This document shows positions 41,498 to 46,802 of a DNA stretch of 46,802 bases, piece by piece. The stretch lies in assembly GCA_951812615.1 (NCBI GenBank), contig CATOSU010000008.1:1-46802 (forward strand), given 5' to 3'. Below the pieces are notes generated by a model. That model did not search any database. It was not told the origin of the DNA and saw nothing but the letters and a program-made list of their open reading frames with translations. The first letter of the stretch is position 1, and each line of letters opens with the position of its first letter. Source of the stretch: an uncultured Paracoccaceae bacterium (lineage in GTDB: Bacteria; Pseudomonadota; Alphaproteobacteria; Rhodobacterales; Rhodobacteraceae). A program made the translations under genes and the position numbers.

Positions 41498-42663
41498 ATC
41501 GCCTCCTGCGGCTTGTCGCTGAATTGCGAAACCAGATATTGCGCGGCAGTGCCGACACGGATCAGGAAGCCGCCGCGCGGGATGTCCCGGTCGGCGACCA
41601 GCGGGATTTCAATCTCGGACAGGCCTTCGGGCGTGATCACCAGCGTGCCCAGTTCCTGACCTTTCTGGATCGGAGCCCGGATCGGACCGATATAGCGGAC
41701 TTCGCCGGTCAGATCATTGGCGGCCAGCGCCGGAAGCATCGCGGTCTTGTCCTGGGCCGGAACCAGCGTCACCGTCGGCTCGCGTCCCATCCAGACGTCT
41801 GCCCGCGCGACCGGGTGGCCCTGGCGGACGATGGTTTTTTCGACGAAGTTGCGAAACGACCAGTTGACTATCGCCTCTGCCTCCTCGGCCCGGCGATCGG
41901 TGCTGTCGAGCCCCGAAATGACAAAGATGACGCGGCGGTTGCCCTGCTTGGCAGACCCGACCAGCCCATAACCGGCAGCCTGCGTGTGACCGGTTTTGAG
42001 CCCGTCAGCGCCGATGCTGAGGCGCAGCAGGGGGTTGCGGTTGCGGGTGTTCTGCGGGGCGCGACCGTCGAACTTGAACTCGGTTTCTGCAAACAGCGGA
42101 TAAAACTCGGGGAAATCCGAGATGATCCGTCCGGCAAGGATCGCCAGATCATGGACCGACATCAGGTGGCCGGCCTGCGGCCAGCCGTTGGAGTTCATGA
42201 AGGTCGAGTTGTCCATGCCCAGCTGGCGCGCGCGCTGAGTCATGAAACGGGCAAAACCGGCCTCGGTTCCGTCCGGGCTCAGCGCTTCGGCAAGCACAGC
42301 GCAGGCGTCGTTTCCGCTGAGCACGATGATGCCCCGCAGCAGATCCTCGACGCGGACACGGTCGGTGGTGTCGAGGAACATGGTCGAACCCTTGTAGCTC
42401 ATCGCATGGGCCGACACAGGCAGCTTTTCGTCCAGCGACAGGCGGCCGTCGCGAATGGCCCCGAACGCGACGTAGAGCGTCATCAGCTTGGACATGCTGG
42501 CCGGCGGCAGCGGTTCGTCGGCGTTCTTGGACAGCAGGACTGTTCCGCTTTTGAGATCCAGCACGAACGCCGCCTTTGCGCTGGTGTCAAAGGCGGCGGC
42601 AGGCAGGCTGACGATGAACAGGCAGCAGGCGGCAGCGATGCTGCGAAGCAGGGGGTGGTGCAA
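41494..42663 (-). CDS. dacC: D-alanyl-D-alanine carboxypeptidase (penicillin-binding protein 5/6 type)
   Basis: The enzyme trims the terminal D-Ala from peptidoglycan pentapeptides. The 389-residue protein begins with a signal peptide (MHHPLLRSIAAACCLFIVSLPAAAF) and has all three active-site motifs: SMSK with Ser56 and Lys59, SGN at about 117-119, and KTG at about 224-226. The C-terminal region (EVRYIGPIRAPIQKGQELGTL) is the beta-rich anchor domain of low-molecular-weight PBPs. It follows the SPOR lipoprotein by 12 bases and overlaps tmk by four, so it belongs to the same operon. The dac letter is by resemblance only. Confidence 0.93.
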   Translation of the reverse strand: MHHPLLRSIAAACCLFIVSLPAAAFDTSAKAAFVLDLKSGTVLLSKNADEPLPPASMSKLMTLYVAFGAIRDGRLSLDEKLPVSAHAMSYKGSTMFLDTTDRVRVEDLLRGIIVLSGNDACAVLAEALSPDGTEAGFARFMTQRARQLGMDNSTFMNSNGWPQAGHLMSVHDLAILAGRIISDFPEFYPLFAETEFKFDGRAPQNTRNRNPLLRLSIGADGLKTGHTQAAGYGLVGSAKQGNRRVIFVISGLDSTDRRAEEAEAIVNWSFRNFVEKTIVRQGHPVARADVWMGREPTVTLVPAQDKTAMLPALAANDLTGEVRYIGPIRAPIQKGQELGTLVITPEGLSEIEIPLVADRDIPRGGFLIRVGTAAQYLVSQFSDKPQEAM

Positions 42664-42675
42664 TCCGGTCTCCTG

Positions 42676-43581
42676 TTATTTGACGACGGCGTAAGCGTCG
42701 GAGAATCCGGCCTCCCTGATCTGTTTCAGCAGGGCGGACCGTTCGCCCTTAGTCATAGCCGGGCCAACCACGACACGCCAGTAGGTCTTGCCGCTGAGCT
42801 GCTCCTTGAAGATGGTCGGCAGCATGCCGGCATTGCGCATCTGGGCCGCAGTGCGATTGGCATTGGCCTCGACGCTGAAGATACCGATCTGAATGAAGGG
42901 TTTATCCAGTGGAGACAAGGACCTGGCCGGGGGCGCCGCCTTGGCGACGGCCTCGCTTGCAGAGGGTTTGGCGGCTTCGGCGGAGGGTGCTGCCGCTTCG
43001 ATCGCGGCGGCGGCCGCGGCAATCGGGTCCAGCGCGGTCTGCGAAATATCGCTTGCCGGCAGGCTGGCGGTTTCGACCGCTGCCGGCTCCTCGACCGGGG
43101 CCGGTTCCGGTGTCTCTTCGACCGTTTCGCGCCGCAGCGCGGTGACGTTCAGTTCAATCGGTGCACCGGCAATCAAGCCCAGCGCGGCGGCGGCATCCGA
43201 GGACGCCTGCAGACGCGGTCCCGGGATCTCACGCTCCCGGCGGAACAGGGCGCCGATGACAAACTTGCCGTTGGCGCTGTTGCGGATGATCACGCGTTCG
43301 GGGTCTTTCACGTCCGGATGCGCGACCCAGACACCACCCAGCGACGGGCGCCCGTCCCAGAGTCCGGCCTCGGTGACCTGAAACACGTCCGGCGCCTCGA
43401 CATCGCGCTCGACCAGCTTGGTGGTCGTGCTTGACGTGGCTTCAGCCTCTGCGCCGGACTTGTCCGCCGGCTGCAGAAAACCCAGCTGTGTGCCTTCCTC
43501 GCACCCGGCCAGTGCCCCGAGAACCAAAACCAACCCTGCAACTTTGGCAGAGTTTCTGCCCAGCCCCATAGAAATCGACAT
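42676..43581 (-). CDS. SPOR-domain lipoprotein
   Basis: The 301-residue protein begins MSISMGLGRNSAKVAGLVLVLGALAGCEE with a lipobox LAGC and lipidated Cys27. A linker rich in Ala, Glu and Pro follows, and the last 80 residues are a SPOR domain (KPFIQIGIFSVEANANRTAAQMRNAG, then YWRVVVGPAMTKGERSALLKQIREAGF), which binds denuded glycan strands at the division site. It is the first gene of the operon with dacC-tmk-holB-tatD. Together with the carboxypeptidase it suggests a cell-division wall role; RlpA-like activity is not apparent. Confidence 0.92.
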   Translation of the reverse strand: MSISMGLGRNSAKVAGLVLVLGALAGCEEGTQLGFLQPADKSGAEAEATSSTTTKLVERDVEAPDVFQVTEAGLWDGRPSLGGVWVAHPDVKDPERVIIRNSANGKFVIGALFRREREIPGPRLQASSDAAAALGLIAGAPIELNVTALRRETVEETPEPAPVEEPAAVETASLPASDISQTALDPIAAAAAAIEAAAPSAEAAKPSASEAVAKAAPPARSLSPLDKPFIQIGIFSVEANANRTAAQMRNAGMLPTIFKEQLSGKTYWRVVVGPAMTKGERSALLKQIREAGFSDAYAVVK

Positions 43582-43778
43582 GACTTGCCCTTTGCCTCGT
43601 TCGTGGCGCGATTTTCTGCGCTCTTTTTCCCGGATGCCCGGTCCTGCTCGTGCGGCTGTTTCGCCGTCTTGGCGGGATCATAACCGCATCGCCGTCATTT
43701 TGAAAGCCCGACGCACGCGGGACGCGTTTCTGTGGCTGATGGGTAACCACCGCGGCGGCGCACGGGCCACGCAGGTCA

Positions 43779-43807
43779 TTGACGACCGCCGCGCAAGTTC
43801 GTAAGTC
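43779..43807 (+). promoter_or_regulatory. Candidate promoter of tRNA-Ser
   Basis: TTGACG (43779-43784) and TAAGTC (43802-43807) are spaced by 17 bases, with the mature tRNA starting at 43825. A start site near 43814 leaves an 11-base leader. The -35 matches five of six consensus bases. Confidence 0.45.
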
Positions 43808-43824
43808 ACGCCGGCTCAAGGCAG

Positions 43825-43914
43825 GGAAGCGTGGCCGAGCGGTTGAAGGCACTGGTCTTGAAAACCAGCAAACGTGAAAGCGTTTCGTGGGTTCGAATCC
43901 CACCGCTTCCGCCA
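43825..43914 (+). tRNA. tRNA-Ser (anticodon TGA)
   Basis: The 90-base sequence starts GGAAGCG and ends CGCTTCCGCCA, so a seven-pair acceptor stem and an encoded CCA are present. The anticodon loop CTTGAAA in CTGGT-ACCAG gives TGA, for serine UCA codons. The long variable arm and a GGTTCGAATCC T-loop are as in serine tRNAs. Its 3' end is a typical integration target, and an integrase remnant lies downstream. Confidence 0.96.
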
Positions 43915-44078
43915 TCAAATCAGAGCAAGAACTTGAAACTTAATGATATACTCAGGTGCAGCAGTTTGGGTTCCTCGTTTGTTTCAGGCAAGGCTCTCGC
44001 GGGTAGCCAGTTCTCGACCAGCGCCGGGTGACTCACCTCATTCTTCTGGTGTTGTCCTGTGATCAGCTCCTGCTGACG
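43915..44078. other. Gap between tRNA-Ser and the integrase remnant
   Basis: The 164 bp after the tRNA are less GC-rich (AAATCAGAGCAAGAACTTG near the start) than the core genome and hold no gene I can support. A second copy of the tRNA 3' end, which would mark the far attachment site, was not seen in this window. Confidence 0.5.
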
Positions 44079-44369
44079 TTAGCGGGTGATCTGGCCATAG
44101 CTGCGCCGGGTGGTGAGAACCTCAGTGTGGCCGAGGTTTTGCCAGTTGATGACGAACTCGGCCACGGAGGTTGCGTTGTTTGCCGCGTTGCAGGCATGCA
44201 TGTGCCGGAAGGCATGAGGGTCGAATTGGGGCAGCCCGTCGCCCGGATCACCTCTCATCAACACCGGACTCCCGACGAAAACATGCTTGTGACCGAGATG
44301 ATGAAGGTTTTTCGACGCGGGCCATTGCGCGGGATATCGGCCGGGCGTGAGCGTGGCCCGCGTTGACAA
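44079..44369 (-). pseudogene. Decayed tyrosine integrase, C-terminal remnant
   Basis: This reverse-strand frame of 96 codons carries the end of a tyrosine recombinase: FDPHAFRH (HxxR box), then 23 residues later NWQNLGHTEVLTTRRSYGQ (the LGH box and the catalytic-Tyr region). Integrases of this branch read PHSFR...QNLGHEEVLTT..SYG. The preceding 45 residues are degraded, the catalytic domain core and the N-terminal arm are missing, and the C-terminus stops early (QITR). It lies 165 bp from the 3' end of tRNA-Ser, the normal distance for an integrase beside its attachment site. Confidence 0.7.
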
Positions 44370-44636
44370 ACCTCTCAGGGAGGAAGCCGCGGGGACTGGG
44401 CGGTGTCTATGGGGAAAGAGCGTTGTCGGCTGGGTCTGTGACCGCGACGGATACGTTGGTGTGGGGCGCGATGTCGACCGCTTCCATGTTTCGCGAGAGG
44501 GTTTGGCCTGGATTTAGCCCGGGTAGTAGCCGTGTTGTGCCTTTTGTGTGGCTTTCCAACTCACTTTGGACAAGGGGGCTCGACCGGTGTGGCTGAGTCA
44601 CCCGGTTGGTAGCGGTTGGGATGAGCGCGCGCCCGG
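44370..44636. other. Region between the integrase remnant and the IS91 transposase, probable IS end
   Basis: No coding sequence is supported. ACCGGTG at about 44581-44587 and CACCCGGT at about 44597-44604 form an imperfect stem about 35 bp past the transposase stop, which could belong to the origin end of the IS. The exact IS boundary cannot be fixed without a related copy. Confidence 0.4.
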
Positions 44637-45830
44637 TCATGCGGCCTGTCTCCTCGGTGGGGCGCGGGATTGCGGAACCTCGCCGCGCCGGAACGTCTCG
44701 GTGATACGCATGGGTCCGCCGCAGTCGGGGCATGGCTCGCGCAAGATTAGAGGGATGATCTCGGCAGAGGGTGCGTCTTCCTGCCTGGTCGGTTCCGCAC
44801 CGAGCAATGTGCGGATCTTCGCGATGTTGGCCTTGCGGGCGGCGCTTGCCAGCAGGCCGTAGTGGCGGATGCGATGGAATCCATCGGGCAGGACATGCAT
44901 GAGGAACCGGCGGATGAACTCGCCCGTGTCGAGCCGCATGACCTTCATCCGGTCGCCGCGCTTGATGCGGTAATCCTTCCAGCGGAAGGAAACGGTGTCG
45001 GCATCTGCGCTGACGAGGCGATGGTTGGAGATCGCGACCCGGTGGGTGTAGCGGCTGAGATAGGCCAGAACCTGCTCGGGTCCGCCAAAGGGCGGTTTGG
45101 CATAGACCACCCATTCGGTTTTGCGCAGCGGTGCGAGGTAAGCAGTGAAGGCATCTGCATCGGCCAGCCCGGCAAGATCACTGAAGAAGGTGAGCTGCCC
45201 GGCGCGGTGCAAGTTGACCAGGCCCTCAAGGAACAGGCGTCTGAACAGCCGAGACAGCACCCGGACCGGCAGAAAGAACCCGGGCTTGCAGCCGATCCAT
45301 CGGATGCCATCAAGCGACAACCCGCCGCCGGGCACGATCATGTGGATGTGGGGATGATGCGTCATCGCCGATCCCCAGGTGTGGAGAACGCAGGTCATGC
45401 CGACGCGGGCACCAAGGTGCCTGGGGTCAGCGACGATGGTCATCACCGTCTCGGCTGATGCCTTGAACAAGAGGCCGTACATTGCCCGCTTGTTCCAGTA
45501 GGCGATGCGGGCGATCTCGGCCGGCAATGTGAAGACGACGTGGAAATATTCCACGGGCAACAAGTCGTCTGCCCGCGCCGCCATCCAATCGCGCGCCGCC
45601 GGTCCCTGGCACTTCGGGCAGTGCCGGTTCTTGCAACTGTTGTAGGCGATATGCTGGTGATCACATTTGGTGCAAGCTGCCACATGCCCACCGAGTGCTT
45701 CGGTCCGGCAGGCTTCAATGGCGGACATCACTTTGAGTTGCCCAAGGCTCAGACGCCCTGCATTGGCCCGCCGATAGGCAGGCCCATGATCACGGAAGAT
45801 GTCGGCAACCTCCAGCGCGTGCCGCGGCAC
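44637..45830 (-). CDS. IS91 family transposase (Y2, HUH type)
   Basis: The 397-residue protein drives rolling-circle-like transposition of IS91-type elements. An N-terminal zinc-binding segment (CTKCDHQH, then CKNRHCPKCQG, about 53-75) is followed by the HUH motif in THHPHIHMIV (His161 and His163). The two catalytic tyrosines are in YLSRYTHRVAISN (Tyr257 and Tyr261, spaced four apart). All key residues are intact and the length is normal, so it may be active. It lies 13 bases after the tyrosine recombinase gene on the same strand, a two-gene arrangement known from a subset of IS91 elements. Confidence 0.93.
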   Translation of the reverse strand: MPRHALEVADIFRDHGPAYRRANAGRLSLGQLKVMSAIEACRTEALGGHVAACTKCDHQHIAYNSCKNRHCPKCQGPAARDWMAARADDLLPVEYFHVVFTLPAEIARIAYWNKRAMYGLLFKASAETVMTIVADPRHLGARVGMTCVLHTWGSAMTHHPHIHMIVPGGGLSLDGIRWIGCKPGFFLPVRVLSRLFRRLFLEGLVNLHRAGQLTFFSDLAGLADADAFTAYLAPLRKTEWVVYAKPPFGGPEQVLAYLSRYTHRVAISNHRLVSADADTVSFRWKDYRIKRGDRMKVMRLDTGEFIRRFLMHVLPDGFHRIRHYGLLASAARKANIAKIRTLLGAEPTRQEDAPSAEIIPLILREPCPDCGGPMRITETFRRGEVPQSRAPPRRQAA

Positions 45831-45843
45831 GCTGCAGCCCCCG

Positions 45844-46704
45844 TCAGGTCACATCCTGGATGTGCTCGAACGGGCTGGACACATTGCGCAACGTCTTGGT
45901 CGCCACATGTGTATATCGTGCCGTCGTGGTCAACTTGGCGTGGCCGAGGAGAACCTGGATCACCCGCACATCCGTATCGGCCTCCAACAAATGCGTAGCA
46001 AAGCTGTGCCGGAGCGAGTGCAATGTTGCAGGCTTCTTGATGCCGGCCATCGCCTTTGCCGAGTTGAAGGCACGATTCAAGGACCGTGGAGACAGGGGTT
46101 CAACCCGGCTCTGCCCAGGAAACAGCCAGCCCTGCGGGCGAGCCTCACGCCAATAGTCGCGAAGGAGTTCCAGCAAGGACGGCGAAAGCATCACATCGCG
46201 ATCCTTGCCGCCCTTACCGCGCTCGACATGGATCAGCATGCGGTCACTGTCGATGTCCCGAACCTTGAGATTGGTGACCTCGGAGGCACGCAGCCCTGCG
46301 CCATACCCGATGCCGAGTGCCGCCCGATACTTGAGACCGGGCCCAGGGGCCGCGGACAAAACCGCCGAGACCTCCTCGAAGCTCAGCACAATCGGCAGCT
46401 TCCGCGGCTCGGTGCGGAACTGCATGTACTTCTTCATATCCTCCCGATTGCATGTCATGCCGAAGAAGAACCGCAGTGCCGTGATCCGCGAATTGTAGAC
46501 CGACGGCGTCACCTCAGTGTCGGTCATATGAAGCTGATAGGCGCGCAGCTCATCTGGCGTCGCCGTATCCGGCGCACGCCCCAGAAACGCTGTGAAATCC
46601 TTCAGCGCCCGGATATGCGCTTTCTGCGATGTCTCAGCCAACCCGCGAATGCGCATGTCCTCGATCATCCGCGCACGCAGCGGGCTCATCTTCTCCTGTG
46701 TCAT
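45844..46704 (-). CDS. Tyrosine-type recombinase/integrase associated with the IS91 transposase
   Basis: The 286-residue protein has an N-terminal SAM-like core-binding domain (about 8-95: MSPLRARMIEDMRIRGLAE, then AHIRALKDFTAFLGRAPD) and a catalytic domain. All catalytic residues are visible: Arg139 in GAGLRASEV, Lys166 in RGKGGKDRD, His229 and Arg232 in LHSLRHSFATH, His255 in LGHAKLTTTARYTH and the nucleophile Tyr264. It is intact, in contrast to the remnant at 44079. Genes of this type sit directly before IS91-type transposases; their role in the element is not settled. Confidence 0.92.
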   Translation of the reverse strand: MTQEKMSPLRARMIEDMRIRGLAETSQKAHIRALKDFTAFLGRAPDTATPDELRAYQLHMTDTEVTPSVYNSRITALRFFFGMTCNREDMKKYMQFRTEPRKLPIVLSFEEVSAVLSAAPGPGLKYRAALGIGYGAGLRASEVTNLKVRDIDSDRMLIHVERGKGGKDRDVMLSPSLLELLRDYWREARPQGWLFPGQSRVEPLSPRSLNRAFNSAKAMAGIKKPATLHSLRHSFATHLLEADTDVRVIQVLLGHAKLTTTARYTHVATKTLRNVSSPFEHIQDVT

Positions 46705-46720
46705 GGGAACCTCCTGTCCA

Positions 46721-46736
46721 ATTGAGAAACCTCAAT
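46721..46736. repeat. 16-bp hairpin before the recombinase gene
   Basis: ATTGAG (46721-46726) and CTCAAT (46731-46736) are perfect inverted copies around AAAC, 17 bases upstream of the recombinase start. It could be a recombinase-binding core, an operator, or part of the IS end. Confidence 0.4.
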
Positions 46737-46802
46737 CGTCAGGCAGGTCCGTCACATCGCAAAATGCGCCTACATATTGTTCCGCTCGCTACCTCAGCAA
46801 CA

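Larger units (their letters stand above)
44637..46704 (-). mobile_element. IS91-type module: tyrosine recombinase + Y2 transposase
   Basis: The two adjacent reverse-strand genes form one transcription unit and carry two unrelated recombination chemistries. IS91 elements lack terminal inverted repeats and do not duplicate their target, so neither end can be set by eye. The coordinates cover the coding part only; the true ends lie beyond, perhaps near 44.57 kb and right of 46.74 kb. Confidence 0.75.

Noticed and set aside
41524-43434. 636-codon open frame on the forward strand
   Set aside because: It runs opposite dacC and the SPOR lipoprotein, both with complete motifs.
43442-44031. Short frames over the tRNA on both strands (FEPTKRF... 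and MAERLKALVLKTSKRES...)
   Set aside because: These are well-known false translations of a serine tRNA gene and its complement.
44570-44580. CAAG at 44571-44574 as the IS91 target and exact element end
   Set aside because: CAAG/GAAC tetramers are common by chance, and no second copy of the element is available to confirm the boundary.
44407-45114. Reverse-strand frame of 235 codons past the transposase stop
   Set aside because: It mostly overlaps the transposase in another frame, and its tail has no recognisable features.
1-46802. CRISPR array, prophage structural genes or a multi-gene defence system
   Set aside because: No regularly spaced repeats, cas genes, phage morphogenesis genes or defence-type nuclease/helicase clusters are visible; only the phd/doc relic and the mobile genes are accessory.

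Overview
The window is high-GC chromosomal DNA from an alphaproteobacterium, most probably a Rhodobacterales / Roseobacter-group species. Supporting signs are the parE, gatCA, rnpB, zinc-free L33, PraR-type regulator and hisN genes in their alphaproteobacterial forms, the LysR-DUF1127 pair, the tmk-holB-tatD operon, and an FnrL-type TTGAT-N4-ATCAA box. No database search was possible, so the family calls rest on motifs and recognised sequence.

Layout. 1-7 kb: the 5' part of parE (reverse strand), a divergent PLP decarboxylase + AhpD-like pair, an orphan Phd antitoxin with a broken Doc toxin, a hydrolase-GST pair, ppk2 behind a perfect FNR-type box, and a nitroreductase. 7-12.4 kb: a VOC protein and a zinc-less oxidoreductase (reverse), then gatC-gatA, an Excalibur lipoprotein, an N-acetylmuramoyl-L-alanine amidase and RNase P RNA (forward). 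12.4-17.2 kb: a signalling block with two class III nucleotide cyclases, one soluble with TPR-like repeats and one membrane-bound with HAMP that is co-transcribed with an exported protein of unknown function. 17.2-20.2 kb: rpmG with a clear terminator, a GNAT enzyme, a small lipoprotein, DUF1272, a Bax-inhibitor-1 protein and DUF1127. 20.2-25 kb: LysR, a quinone oxidoreductase, a PraR-like regulator, hisN and an 8-oxoguanine deaminase. 25-30 kb: a KefB-type antiporter, an Lrp regulator divergent from hppD, and an MscS channel. 30-37.2 kb: an 849-residue membrane protein that looks like a PilM/GspL-PilP/GspC composite, a SIMPL protein, decayed reading frames, metY, a DxD glycosyltransferase-like protein and an exported unknown.

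37.2-43.6 kb is one compact reverse-strand operon of seven genes with overlapping or nearly touching ends: SPOR lipoprotein, D,D-carboxypeptidase, tmk, holB, tatD, a PhnP-like metallo-hydrolase and an AEC transporter. It ties cell-wall remodelling to dTTP supply and replication-clamp loading.

43.8 kb to the end is accessory DNA. A tRNA-Ser(TGA) is followed by a decayed tyrosine integrase remnant and an IS91-type module that carries both a Y2/HUH transposase and an intact tyrosine recombinase. This is the usual picture of a genomic island edge at a tRNA 3' end; the island continues past the right end of the window.

The observations most worth a second look are the PilM/PilP-like composite protein, the FNR box before ppk2, the paired ATC-N9-GAT sites between LysR and DUF1127, the 14-bp inverted repeat before phd beside a frameshifted doc, and the exported protein paired with a membrane cyclase.
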